From the NCBI RefSeq assembly GCF_001942465.1, contig NZ_MKJY01000410.1, positions 1 to 49,175 of the forward strand: DNA of 49,175 nt, in the 5' to 3' direction. The position numbers and the translations under genes are program-made. This document shows, piece by piece, positions 10,923 through 21,269 of this stretch. The stretch comes from Actinomadura sp. CNU-125. Lineage in GTDB: Bacteria; Actinomycetota; Actinomycetes; Streptosporangiales; Streptosporangiaceae. Every line of letters starts with the position of its first letter. The stretch's first letter is position 1. The notes under the pieces were generated by a model. That model was given only the letters and a program-made list of their open reading frames with translations. It was not told the origin of the DNA and did no database searches.

Positions 10923-11053
10923 TGAATCTCCTTGGTCAAGTACCTGTGGCATGCGCTTGGACGCGAGGAGGTGACATGGGGTTCCGGTCCGTGTGACCCT
11001 TTTATTAAGGATCGTCCGGTATATGACCTCGGTCGGGCCGTGCCGGACATGAC

Positions 11054-11089
11054 GAAACCCTGGTTTGGCGAGGTCGCCGGAAACCAGGG
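11054..11089 (-). terminator. Rho-independent terminator of the conservon
   Basis: Read on the minus strand, CCCTGGTTT (11089-11081) pairs with AAACCAGGG (11066-11058), with an inner GGCGA/TCGCC stem in the loop, followed by TTTCG. It lies 30 bases after the cvnD stop, as expected for the end of that operon. Confidence 0.75.
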
Positions 11090-11118
11090 TCGTCGCGTGC
11101 CGGGCCGTCGGGCCGGTG

Positions 11119-11718
11119 TCAGGCCGGTTGTTCTTCGGTCAGGCCGCGGGCCTTCATGGCGTGCAGGACGAGGTCGATGAGGACCTCCTTGCACGAGTCG
11201 AGCTTGCGGGCGTCGCACAGCATGACGGGGACCTTCGGGCCCAGGTTGAGGGCCATCTGGATCTCCGCCAGGTCGTACTGCTGCGCGCCCTCGAAGCAGT
11301 TGACCGCGACGATGAACGGGGTGTTGCGGCGCTCGAAGTAGTCGACCGAGGGGAAGCAGTCGGACAGGCGGCGGGTGTCGGCGAGGACGACCGCGCCGAG
11401 CGCGCCCAGCGTGACCTCGTCCCACATGAACCAGAACCGCTGCTGGCCGGGTGTGCCGAAGAGGTACAGGACGTACTCGTCCTGCATCGTGATGCGGCCG
11501 AAGTCCATCGCGACGGTCGTGGTGTGCTTGCGTTCGACGCCGGAGACGTCGTCGATGCCGACGCTCTCGTCGGTGAGGACTTCTTCGGTGCGCAGCGGGC
11601 GGGTCTCGGAGACGGTCCCGACCATCGTGGTCTTGCCGACCCCGAAGCCGCCCGCGATCACGATCTTGACCGCGGTGGGCAGCCGACGCGCGCGCACACT
11701 AGAGGGCCCGGAGACCAT
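11119..11718 (-). CDS. cvnD: Conservon protein CvnD, Ras/MglA-like GTPase (ATP/GTP-binding protein)
   Basis: Small GTPase of the actinobacterial conservon, 199 residues. The P-loop GGFGVGKT is at residues 23-30; the switch-II-type motif FGTPGQQRF follows at about 86-94, where the Pro in place of Ala/Gly is typical of CvnD proteins. It overlaps the end of cvnC by 20 bases. In other actinomycetes CvnA-D form a membrane-associated complex compared to eukaryotic GPCR signalling, with CvnB as probable GTPase-activating partner. Here the conservon lies directly behind a terpene/P450 gene block on the same strand. Confidence 0.92.
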   Translation of the reverse strand: MVSGPSSVRARRLPTAVKIVIAGGFGVGKTTMVGTVSETRPLRTEEVLTDESVGIDDVSGVERKHTTTVAMDFGRITMQDEYVLYLFGTPGQQRFWFMWDEVTLGALGAVVLADTRRLSDCFPSVDYFERRNTPFIVAVNCFEGAQQYDLAEIQMALNLGPKVPVMLCDARKLDSCKEVLIDLVLHAMKARGLTEEQPA

Positions 11719-12121
11719 CGATCACCGCCTTGTAGAGCCTGATGTCGTGCATGTCCGCCTCCGGTTCGGGCTCCTGCATCATGACGAACCCCTTGTCGAG
11801 GAGGTCGCCGAGCATGACCCGGACGGTCGCGACGGGAAGGTCGAGGTGGCCGGTGAGCTCCGCCACCGACATCACCGACTGGCACAGCCGGATGATCGCC
11901 AGGTGTTCGGGACCGAGGCCGATGGCGCCCTCGGGGTCCGGCCCGGACGCCACCACGAGGGTGATGAGGTCGAACTTGCCGCGGGCCGGTTCCATCCGGC
12001 CGCTGGTCATCACGTACGGACGGACCATGGGCCCCGCGTGGTCGTCGAGGAGTTCGCCCTCGGCCGGGGAACGCGGGGCCGGTTCGTCCGGCCAGTGCTC
12101 CGGATCCTCGGGGGGCATCAT
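11699..12121 (-). CDS. cvnC: Conservon protein CvnC (DUF742)
   Basis: A 140-residue protein with the DUF742 signature: an N-terminal acidic/proline-rich stretch, then VRPYVMTSGRMEP (residues ~34-46) and a winged-helix-like region with LIRLC...VAELTGHLDLPVATVRVMLGDL. The start is the ATG at 12121, overlapping the cvnB stop as TGATG. DUF742 proteins are the third member of conservons; the HTH-like fold suggests binding to DNA or to CvnD, but this has not been settled. Gene order and overlap leave little doubt about identity. Confidence 0.92.
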   Translation of the reverse strand: MMPPEDPEHWPDEPAPRSPAEGELLDDHAGPMVRPYVMTSGRMEPARGKFDLITLVVASGPDPEGAIGLGPEHLAIIRLCQSVMSVAELTGHLDLPVATVRVMLGDLLDKGFVMMQEPEPEADMHDIRLYKAVIDGLRAL

Positions 12122-12531
12122 CAGGAGCCCGCCTCGCTCCGCGACGGCGATGTCAGGTGGTGCCCCATGCTCGTGACCAGCATCGCCATCTCGTAGGCGA
12201 TCAGGCCGACGTCGGCCTCCTCCTCGGCGAGCACCGCCAGGCAGGCGCCCTTCCCGGCCACGGTGACCAGCAGGAACGCCGACTGCATCTCGATGATCGT
12301 CTGCCGGACGGGGCCGCCGCCGAAGCGGACCCCGGCGCCCTTGGCGAGGCTCTGGATCCCGGCCGCGACGGCGGCGAGGTGCTCGCCGTCGTCCTGTGTG
12401 ACCCCTTCGGAGGACGCCATGAGCAGACCGTCGGCCGACAGGACGACCGCGCTGCGGGTGTGCGGGAGTCGGCGGACGAGGTCGTCCAGCAGCCAGCCCA
12501 GGTCGGAAGCCGACCCCGTCTTCTGCGTCAC
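12121..12531 (-). CDS. cvnB: Conservon protein CvnB, roadblock/LC7 domain
   Basis: A 136-residue roadblock/LC7-fold protein. The family pattern is visible: LGWLLDDLVRRLPHTRSAVVLSADGLLMASS near the N-terminus, then DGEHLAAVAAGIQSLA and a beta strand with ACLAVLAEEEADVGLIAYEMA. Roadblock proteins regulate small GTPases, here presumably CvnD. The GTG start at 12531 overlaps the cvnA stop as GTGA. Confidence 0.92.
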   Translation of the reverse strand: MTQKTGSASDLGWLLDDLVRRLPHTRSAVVLSADGLLMASSEGVTQDDGEHLAAVAAGIQSLAKGAGVRFGGGPVRQTIIEMQSAFLLVTVAGKGACLAVLAEEEADVGLIAYEMAMLVTSMGHHLTSPSRSEAGS

Positions 12532-15004
12532 TGCTCTTCCTCGCCTTCCGTGTTGCCGAGGGTCGCGGCCGCGTCACTGCGGCCCTGCCGGGTGCCGCGC
12601 TGGTACGACCCCATGATCCGCTTGATGTCCTCGGGGGAGCGGCCGGGGTCGTCGTCCTCGTCCGGCTGCGGGGCGGCGGGCTCGTCGGTGCGCAGGGGTT
12701 CGGCAAGGTTCGCCTGCGGCACCCGGACGGGCAGTCCGGACGGTGTGATGGAGATGTCGGGCACGGGTGGCAGATCCTCCGGCTCGATGGGCACGGGACG
12801 TTCCCCGGTGTCCGCCGGACGGGCGGGCGGGGGGACGTCCGCTTGGGAGCGTGTCTCGTCCACGGGCGCTTCGTCGGTCCGGGTCACGGTCGGTGCCGCG
12901 GGCGGACGGGACGTGTCGGCGGGTTCGTCGCCGCCGTTCGCGGGCTCCGCGCCGGACCCGCCGCGCACCGCGACGAGCGCGGGCCCGGCCGGGGCCGCGG
13001 CGGTCGCCGCGCCGACTCCGGCGGGCTGCCGCACTTCGAGACCGTTCGGCGTGGTGGCCCCGCCGGTGGCGGCGGCCTGTGCCGGGGCGCGGTGCCGGTC
13101 GTCGGGCTGCTCGACGATCAGGTCGCTGGGGATCACGATGACCGCGGTGGTGCCGCCGTACGCGGAGCGCTTCAGCATCACCTGCAGGCCGTACCGCTCG
13201 GCGAGCTTGCTGACCACGAACAGGCCGAGCTGGACGGAGCTCTGCAGGTTGAAGTCGGGCGGGTCGCGATCCGGCCGTTGATCTCGGCGAGCTTCTCGTC
13301 GGTCATGCCGAGCCCGCGGTCCTCGATGTCGATGGCGAAGCCGTTGCCGACCAGGTGGCCGCCGACCTGCACGACGGTGTCCGGCGGGGAGAACGACACC
13401 GCGTTCTCGATCAGTTCCGCCAGCAGGTGGGTGACGTCGCCGACCGCTCGTCCGGCCAGCCCGACCGGGCCGAACGGGAGCACGCTGACGCGGGTGTAGT
13501 CCTCGACCTCGCCGACGGCGGCGCGGATCACGTCGACCATCGGCACCGGGTTGCGCCAGCCGCGGGCGGGCAGCGCGCCGGAGAGCACGATGAGGTTCTC
13601 GGCGTTGCGCCGCATCCGGGTCGCCAGGTGGTCGAGGCGGAACAGCTCTTCGAGTTCCTTGGTCTCGATGTCGCGGCGCCGCTCCATGGTGTCGAGCATG
13701 GTCAGCTGCCGGTGCACCAGGGTCTGGGTGCGGCGGGCCAGGCTCAGCAGGACGTCGCGGATGCCGCGGCGCAGTTCGGCCTGCTCGACGGCGGTGCGGA
13801 TCGCGGTCTCCTGGACGACGTTGAACGCGCGGCCCACCTGGCCGATCTCGTCGCTGCCGAACTGCAGCGGCGGGGCCTCGGTGGCGACGTCGACCTTCTC
13901 GCCGTGACCGAGGCGTTCGACGACGCCGGGCAGCCGCTGCTCGGCCAGTTCGAACGCGGCCTGGCGCAGCCGTTCCAGTTGCCGGACGAGCGCGCGCGCG
14001 GTGGTGATCGACACGATGACCGACGCGATGACCGCGAGGAGGCCGAGGCCGCCGGCCAGGGCCAGCCGCAGGATGACCCCGGCGGCGATCGGCGTCGCCC
14101 GGTCGACCAGCCGGTCACCGGACGCCTGGATCTTCGCGCGCATCTCGGCGAGGGCCGGTTCCGCGGCGGCGTTCCACTGCTCGGCGGTCACCGGCGGGCG
14201 CACCCCGGTGCGCGTCGGCCGTCCGGTGCGGTAGCCCTGCATGATCTGGTTTTCGAGCGCGGAGATGCCGACGATCTTCGGGTTCTTCGTGAGGTCGGCG
14301 TAGACGGTCCCGTCCGATTCCCGGATGTCGTTGAGCGCGGACTCGGTGTTGTGCCGCCGCGTCCCGACGATCTGGGTGAACTCGACCATCTCCGCGTCGC
14401 TCATCCGGCCGGTCGCGAGGGCGCCGGCCAGCAGGGCGTCCTCCAGGGACAGCAGTTCCCAGGAGCGGTTGAGGTCGAGGAGAAGCCGGGTGTCGCGGGC
14501 GAAAGCCTCGTCGTCCAGGGTCGCGAGGGAGTCGTAGACCTCGAAAATGGACGCGATGATGTCGGTGTACTGGTCCTTCACGCGGTCGCGCTCGCCGGAG
14601 CGGGCGTCGACGACCTGGCGGGACGTCTCCAGCGACTCCAGCCGCTTGAGCATTTCGTCGCGCCGCTGTTCGAGGGTGTCGTCGGCGAACCAGTCGACGC
14701 GTCCGCCGGTGGCGAGTTCCATCGCCTCCGTGCGGGCTTTGTCGGTCTCCTCGCGCTGCGCGGCCAGGGCGTTCTGCGTGGCGGTGCTCGGGTGTGCGAG
14801 CTGCACCATGGACAGCCGCCGCTCGCGCTGCAGTTCGGCGATGAGCGGGTCGGTCGGCTGGGCGAGCGCGCTGTCCAGCGTGCTCACGCCGAGGAGATTG
14901 ACACCCTCGCGCAGGGTGACCCAGGCCGCGAAAACCCAGAGCGCAGTGAGGGAAAGCAACAGGGCCGTGATCTTAGTTCTCAGGCGCGAGTTGCGGAAGC
15001 GCAT
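12528..15004 (-). CDS. cvnA: Conservon sensor histidine kinase CvnA (one-base frameshift near 13265)
   Basis: Membrane sensor kinase of about 825 residues after repair. Order: short cytoplasmic N-terminus with a first membrane helix (ALLLSLTALWVFAAW, residues ~12-30), an extracellular nitrate/nitrite-sensing (NIT-like) helical domain to ~residue 300, a second membrane helix, HAMP linker, a dimerisation region, and a HATPase_c domain with the N box LLAELIENAVSFSPP and G1 box DIEDRGLGM. The frame breaks inside the kinase core at about 13265; the continuing frame starts PPDFNLQSSVQLGLFVVSKLAER, the normal G2-side sequence. A Pro/Ala/Glu-rich tail of ~200 residues ends the protein. ATG 15004 is preferred over the upstream TTG 15040. 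A promoter candidate lies at 15129-15157. Confidence 0.9.
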
Positions 15005-15128
15005 TACTATCGCCCCAACAATTTGTGAATTGACTCGCAACCGCTTCCGCCTGGCTTAGCGGCACGGTCCGCAGAGGGTTCGGTGAGATGCAAGGGCGAC
15101 CGCTAGCCGCCGTTCCATACGGCGTAGA

Positions 15129-15157
15129 AGACTAGCAACATGACCATACCCCCTCAA
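15129..15157 (-). promoter_or_regulatory. Promoter candidate for the conservon
   Basis: On the minus strand a -35 TTGAGG (15157-15152) and a -10 TAGTCT (15134-15129) are separated by exactly 17 bases. Transcription would start near 15122 and leave a leader of about 118 bases before the cvnA ATG. This would let the conservon be transcribed apart from the upstream terpene genes. The match is by eye only. Confidence 0.45.
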
Positions 15158-15232
15158 GGTGAACCGCCAACAACCACGGTTTTGTCGCATTTGAGAGGAG
15201 TATCGGGCAAGGCGGATGTGGCGGAATTCACC

Positions 15233-16904
15233 TCACCGAATGTCCTCGACCAGGGAGAGCGCCGCGACGATCGCCGCGCGGACGATCGCCCCGGGCCGGT
15301 ACAGATCCTTGTCCTGCCACATCTCCGGTTCGTCGCCCGCGTCCGGCGGCGCGTCCAGCGCGCGCCGCAGGTGCGGCCGTCCCCGCTCGACCGCGCGCAG
15401 CACCGCCGCGTCGGGCGTCCCGCCGGTCAGCAGGAGCAGCTGGACGGCGTAGGCGTCTCCTCGGCCGTGCCCCGCCAGAGCCCCCACGAGCCGTCCGCCC
15501 GCTGCGACCCCAGCACCCAGCGGCGCGCCGCCGCGACCGCGCCCGCCGAGTCCGCGCCGCCGAACGCCGCCAGCGCCGTGGCCGCGCACGCCGTCGCGTA
15601 GAACGGCGACGCGTGCCAGCGGTCCGACCAGCTCCCGTCCGCGTCCTGCCGGCCGCGCAGCCAGCGGGCCGCCTTCAGCGCGGACGCCTCGTAGCGTGCG
15701 GTGGCCGCGGCGTCCGTGTCCGTGGCGTCCGGGGACGCCGCCAGGTACTGGCCGAACGCCTCCAGCACGTGCGCGTTCGTCGTGACGGAGTCGCCGTCCT
15801 CGCCCTGCCACGTGCAGAAATGCGTGTCCAGTTCGTAGGCGTGCAGCGCGTCGGGCGGGTGCGGCACGCCGAGCAGCGCCAGCGCGTACAGCGCCCCCGA
15901 CGTCGTGTCGCGTCCGCCGGCAGGCCGTCCGCCGCCGCGGTGCCCAGCGGGCCGAGCGGCGCCGTCAGGCTCAGCACCAGTTCCGGCGGCACCGCGAACG
16001 GGACGCCCGCGCGCGCCAGCCACGCGAGCACCCACCCGCGCTCGAACACCGTCAGCGGGAAGCCGCACGGCACCGGGCCGCCGTGCTCGGCCACGACCGT
16101 CTCCAGGTACCAGCGCGCCGGGTTGCTCGGCTCGGCGGGCTCACGGCCCAGCCACACCGCGGCGGCGGCCGGGGACGCGCCGATCGTCCCGGTCGGTTCC
16201 GGGCGCAGCCGCGGCAGCCCGGCGGCCGCCTCCCCGGCGACCTCCAGCGCGTGCACCAGCTTCTGCGGCAGGTCCGCCCCGGATGCGAACAGCGACCGGA
16301 CGAGGCCGAGCTTCGCGCCGTCCAGTCCCGCGGGGGCGCCCAGCGTGCGCCCGGCCCACGCCTTCAGGCCCGGCACCGGATGCTCCTGCAGCGTCTCCAG
16401 GGACGCGTTGATGCGCGCGACCAGCGCCGGTGCGATCAACTCGATCGCCGGAAGGTCGGGCAGGTCGAGGGACGCGGCGGACGGGCCGCACATCCGCGCG
16501 GCGATCGCGTCGAGCGCGCGACCGGCCGCCCGCGCGACCGTCGCATCGTCATCGGTCGCCGCGCCGTCGCCGCCCGTCCGGTCGGTGGTCAGGACGGACA
16601 GCAGCGCTTCGGCGGCGCTCAGCGTCGGGACGAGCGCGTATCCGTCGTCGGGCGCGCCCCACGTTCCGTCCGGGCGCTGCCGCGCGAGCAGGAACGCCAC
16701 CCGCTCCGCGTGCCCGCTGAGCCACGGGGCGAACGTGATGAGCCGTCCCGTCTCGTACACCGAGGCGGACGACTGCCCCCAGGGGCGCGCGATCAGCCCG
16801 TCCACCAGCTCGCGGACGGCCACGGCGAGATCGGCGGCCGGCGGCCGGACGGACGTGAGGGAGGTGAGGGAGGTGCCGGCCAGCGGCCGGTCGTCAATGC
16901 TCAC
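15233..16904 (-). CDS. Class II terpene cyclase with DxDTT motif (two one-base frameshifts)
   Basis: Squalene-hopene/copalyl-diphosphate-synthase-like protein of about 557 residues after repair, with the alpha-barrel repeat motifs of this family (for example RQRPDGTWG near the N-terminus and GRQDADGSWSDRW and SQRADGSWG near the C-terminus). Frame breaks lie at about 15908 and 15454. The first falls in the catalytic motif: adding back one base gives DADTTSGALYAL, i.e. a DxDTT motif at residues 331-335 in place of the usual DxDD. DxDTT is known from bacterial drimenyl diphosphate synthase, a class II sesquiterpene cyclase acting on farnesyl diphosphate, so that substrate is plausible. Alternatively it makes a labdane-type diphosphate. 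The GTG overlaps the stop of the class I synthase (GTGA). Confidence 0.82.
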
Positions 16905-17920
16905 AGGGCGCCCCAGAAGTCGGTAACTCCGTAGAAGCCCGCACAGAAGTCCATCTGGCGTTCCATGTACGCCGCCAGTTCCGGCGCGGTCGCCGCCGCG
17001 TCCCGGAGCAGCGAGCGGGCCTCGCTGGTCAGCCCCCCGATCCGGTCCTCGACCTGCGCGCGGGTCCGGTCGAGCAGCAGCGCGTTGAGGTCGCCCCACT
17101 CCAGGTCCCGCTTGTACGTGCCGAGGTCGTTCAACAGCCGCACGACCCGCTGGACCGCCCGGCTCGCCTCCCGCACGGCGGCGACGTCCCCGCCGCCGCC
17201 GGAGGAGATCCAGTGTGACGCGAACACGAACGAGAACCCGAGATTGTCGGCGTTCGCGAGGTACTCCTCGAACGTCGGGCCGCCGCGTCGGCCGTCGGCG
17301 TCGGCGCCGCTGTTCGCGGCGGTCTCGGCGGCGCGGGCGGCCTTCCAGTCCCATTCGAGGGCCATCGCGTCGAGGACGCGGCGCAGTTCGTCCAGCCAGA
17401 CGTCACCGAGCGCGCCGGACGCGGCGGCGCCCGCCAGCTCGTCCCGGACGTCGGCGAGGAACCGCAGCAGCTCGGCCTCGGCCGCGGTGCAGCCGTCGTC
17501 GACGGCGCCGGGCGCTTCGCCGCCCGCCACCGCGGCGCAGCGGCGGACGAGACCGTCCACCTCGGCGCGCGACGTCGCGGCGTAGTCGACCAGCCAGTCG
17601 AGCCCGAAGCACCACAGGCAGACCCGGTTCGCCATCCGCAGCCCGTCGGCGGTCAGGCCCGGCCCGCTGAACGCCGCGGCCAGCGCCAGCGTGCTGAACA
17701 GCGCCGGATCGAACGCCTTCGCGTCGTACAGCGCCGGATACTCGGCCGCCCAGGCGCGCATCTGCCGCTGCGACTGCCCCGCGACGGCGCAGATCGTCCC
17801 GGCCTCCATGGCCGGGGTGCGACTATGCGGAGGCTCCGCCGGTTCGCCCGGCGCCGTCTCCTGCGCGACTTCGACGACGACGGCGGCGCCGTTCGCGGAC
17901 TCGTTCGGTGCCGGGGGCAT
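16901..17920 (-). CDS. Class I terpene synthase-like protein
   Basis: A 339-residue all-helical protein of the bacterial terpene synthase type. The usual first aspartate-rich motif DDxxD is replaced by DWLVD (residues 108-112), so the first Asp of the pair is lost but a DxxxD pattern remains. The second metal motif reads NDLGTYKRD (264-272), fitting NDxxTxxxD, a conservative version of NSE. A fold marker EWDWK lies near residue 192. These metal sites suggest ionisation of an allylic diphosphate, most simply the product of the class II cyclase next door. It could also be an inactive or non-cyclising homologue. ATG 17920 overlaps the P450 stop as TGATG. Confidence 0.78.
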   Translation of the reverse strand: MPPAPNESANGAAVVVEVAQETAPGEPAEPPHSRTPAMEAGTICAVAGQSQRQMRAWAAEYPALYDAKAFDPALFSTLALAAAFSGPGLTADGLRMANRVCLWCFGLDWLVDYAATSRAEVDGLVRRCAAVAGGEAPGAVDDGCTAAEAELLRFLADVRDELAGAAASGALGDVWLDELRRVLDAMALEWDWKAARAAETAANSGADADGRRGGPTFEEYLANADNLGFSFVFASHWISSGGGGDVAAVREASRAVQRVVRLLNDLGTYKRDLEWGDLNALLLDRTRAQVEDRIGGLTSEARSLLRDAAATAPELAAYMERQMDFCAGFYGVTDFWGAL

Positions 17921-19292
17921 CAGCGTTCCTCCGCGGGGTGCAGGAGTATCTGGAGCGGCTGGTTCGGACGGAGCGTCGCACCGATCCGCGCCTCGACCCG
18001 TCCCTCGGTCGACTGCAGTTCCGGGCGGAACCGGCTGAGGATGGACGTCAGGATCAGCTCCGCCTCCATGTTGAAGACGTGCCGCCCGATGCACTGGTGG
18101 GGGCCGCCCCCGAAGGGGAAGTAGGCGTAACGGTGGTAGGTGCGCGCCTTGTCGGGCGCGAAGCGCTCGGGCCGGAACTCCGTCGGGCGTTCCCACACCG
18201 ATTCCAGGCGATGCGTCAGGAACGGGCTGATCAGCACCGTCTGCCCGCCTTCACCCGGACTCCGCCGATGCTGGTCTCCTTGAGCGCGATCCGCGGGAAG
18301 ATCCAGCCCACCGGGTACATGCGCAGCAGCTCCTGCACGACCTGCTTCACGTACGGCAGTTCGTGCAGGTGCTCCGGACGGACGTCCTCGCCGGGGCCGA
18401 CGACCGCGCGCACCTCGTCGCCGAGCCGCTCGGCCACGTCGGGACGTTCGGCGAGCAGCGGCCAGATCCAGGTCAGCGCCACCGTCGTGGTCTCGGTGCT
18501 GGTCGCCCACATCGCCAGCAGGTTGTCGCGGATCCACCCGTCGTCGAGGCCGCTGTCCTCGGTCATCCGGGCCTTGCAGAGGGCGGTGAAGATGTCGTAT
18601 CCCTCGCCCGCGTCGTGCCTGAACCGGTCGACGAGCTCGTACAGCGTCTCGTCCATGATCTGCAGGCCCTCGGCGAAGGCGTGGTCGCCGGGCAGCGGGA
18701 TCGACTTCGGGACGAACGGCATCAGGAAGCGGAACGCGATCGAGGTGGCGAGCCGCTCCATCGCGGGGATCATCCGGTCGGCCTCGGCCTGCCGGATCTT
18801 GTCGCCGAACAGCACCTTGATGACGGTGTCGTTGACGATCCGTCCCATCTCGGGCATGACCTCGATGGGCCGTCCCGCCCGGGCCGGCTCGTCCAGCTTC
18901 CCGACCGCCTCGTTGATCGCCCGCGCCATGTGCGCGCTCAGCGACCTGATGGTCTTGGTCGAGAACACCGGCTGCAGGATCCGCTTGGCGCGCTCCCACT
19001 CGTCGTACTCGGACATGATCCCGTCGCCGAACAGGCTGTGCAGGGGACGCCAGAACGTTCCGTCGCGGACGAAGTTCCCCGACTCTCCCCGCAACACCTG
19101 CTGCACGTGTTCGGGATCGGTGACGAGGAACGGCCGGGAGGCCCCGAGGTCCAGCCGTGCAACCTGCCCCCCGGCCGCACCGCTGATCCGCTGGATCTCC
19201 CGCAGCGGGTCCCGGGCGAGCCGCGTCAGCGTCTGATAGAGCGGAAAGTTCTTGGCTTTTCGGGCGGGAACCGCGCCAACGTCAACGGCCAC
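17920..19292 (-). CDS. Cytochrome P450 (one-base frameshift near 18245)
   Basis: About 457 residues after repair, the usual length of a soluble bacterial P450. The I-helix has ATSTETTT (oxygen-activating region), the K-helix ExxR reads ELLR, and the heme loop reads FPFGGGPHQCIG with the ligand Cys near residue 401. The frame breaks at about 18245 in VKAGQTVLIS, just after the K-helix. GTG 19292 is chosen for the GAGGGG nine bases upstream. It is the first gene of the terpene block and probably oxidises the terpene made by the next two proteins. No ferredoxin gene is adjacent. Some conservons carry a P450 as a fifth member, so it may also belong functionally to the conservon. Confidence 0.9.
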
Positions 19293-19717
19293 TTCCGATT
19301 GCCCCTCGATCTGGAGTTGGACTGCTCGGTGTACGACGGACGGGCCGCCGCACGGCGACTTCGTCCGAGATGGGCGTTAGCGGGGTTTCTATCCACCCAT
19401 GCGGAACTTGGGGTGTTTTGTAGCTTTCGCTGGGAGTATCACATGATCAATTACCTGCTTCAAGGGGCAAAGCGGAGGAAATTTCAAACACGACAGAGTG
19501 AGCTTTATCACTGACCGGGCACCTTGTCTCAACCTCCGAGACAGGCACGCGAAGCCTTCGCAGGTCAAAGGCGAACGAAAGGTCGATGTGACGTAGCGGA
19601 GTCAGATCAATGCGTACGGCAAACGTAACAAATCGGACAAATGGACCATCACAGCAAAGGTGAAGGTGTGGTCAATTCTTAGGAAAAGCCCGATGTCTGC
19701 TAAAGGCCGGCGAATCG
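19293..19717. other. Intergenic control region upstream of the P450
   Basis: No gene is visible in these 425 bases, which are clearly less GC-rich than the surroundings. Besides the promoter candidate at 19435-19463 the region holds an inverted repeat TGTCTC-N7-GAGACA (19525-19543) and, next to it, a second small palindrome GCGAAGCCTTCGC (19549-19561). Either could be a regulator site for the operon reading left. The stretch 19600-19717 contains nothing I can name. Confidence 0.5.
19435..19463 (-). promoter_or_regulatory. Promoter candidate for the P450-terpene operon
   Basis: On the minus strand TTGAAG (19463-19458) and GATACT (19440-19435) are separated by 17 bases in an AT-rich stretch. 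Transcription would begin near 19428, leaving a leader of about 135 bases before the P450 GTG. Pattern match only. Confidence 0.45.
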
Positions 19718-20071
19718 TCAGCCGGTGGGGAGCAGCGGCGGCCACGTGAGCCGGCTCGTCACGCGGAACGCGCCGGAGAACGTCCGGCCGTCGCACCGCA
19801 CCCGCACCGTGTGGGTGCCCGACTCGGTGCCCGTCCGCACGATCACCGACGCCGCGCCCCCGGCCAGGCGGGCCCGCGCGAACGCCGGGGACGACACCGC
19901 CCCCGCCTCGCACCCGGGCACCGAGACCTTCACCTCGTCGCCCGGCCGGGCCATGCCCGGCTCCACCGTGACGCCGCCGTGCCCGCCCGTCGTGGCCTCG
20001 CCCGCGGCGGGAACCGCCAGCCCCGCGGCGATGAGGGCGCCCCCCAACACAGTGACGCTGAGCACGCGCAA
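19718..20071 (-). CDS. Small secreted protein, probable Ig-like fold
   Basis: A 117-residue protein with a Sec signal peptide (RVLSVTVLGGALIAAGLAVPAAG, cleaved after about residue 24, split here by hydrophobic core and Ala-X-Ala-like site). The mature part reads VTVEPGMARPGDEVKVSVPGC and then RVRCDGRTF, a beta-rich pattern with two cysteines likely forming a disulfide. Such short Ig-like exported proteins are frequent in actinomycetes and have no assigned role. The start is probably TTG 20071, since GAGGAG lies 5-6 bases upstream; GTG 20065 is the alternative. Confidence 0.7.
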   Translation of the reverse strand: MRVLSVTVLGGALIAAGLAVPAAGEATTGGHGGVTVEPGMARPGDEVKVSVPGCEAGAVSSPAFARARLAGGAASVIVRTGTESGTHTVRVRCDGRTFSGAFRVTSRLTWPPLLPTG

Positions 20072-20175
20072 CGAGACTCCTCGGATCGAAATGTGACGCC
20101 CGGCACTTTAGTCCCTCCCGCGCATTCGCTCCATAGAGTCCGCTGACGCCGCTTCCGAAGAGCTAACCTGAAGAC

Positions 20176-20826
<651 letters not shown>

Positions 20827-20834
<8 letters not shown>

Positions 20835-21213
20835 CGCGGGCTGGTACGGAGTCCGCTGCGTCTTCCGCTGGCCGCACGAGGACGAAGGGCTGTACGAGGA
20901 GAACGTCACCGTCTGGCGTGCGGCCTCCTTCGACGAGGCCATCGCCGAGGCCGAGGCCGAGGCGCGCGACTACGCGAATGCCACCGACGGGGCGTACCTG
21001 GACTTCGCGCAGGCGTACTTCATCGGAGCCGAGCCGCTCGCCGAAGGCTCCGAGGTCTTCTCGCTGATGCGCACGAGCGCGCTCCCGGCGGAGGAGTACG
21101 TCACCAGGCACTTCGACACCGGCCACGAGCGCCAGGGCCAGGTTGATCCGGATCGCGCCGGTCGGCGCATACGCGGCCGTTCCGGTGGGGGCGCCGACGC
21201 GAAACGCCCATAG
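20827..21213 (+). CDS. DUF4288-like protein
   Basis: A 128-residue soluble protein beginning at an ATG that overlaps the msrA stop, so coupled to it. It matches the DUF4288 pattern: [11 protein letters not shown] near the start, [28 protein letters not shown] in the middle and [25 protein letters not shown] further on. The function of this family is unknown. The last ~20 residues are Arg/Gly-rich and poorly family-like. Confidence 0.75.
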
Positions 21214-21269
21214 TCCCGGTGGGCGGCGTCTCGGGCGGGGTCGGCGGACCTCCCTCTCCGTGGCGTGCG

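Noticed and set aside
15140..15232. Small plus-strand gene between cyclase and cvnA
   Set aside because: The ATG at 15140 opens a frame that simply runs antisense into the cyclase and has no family character.
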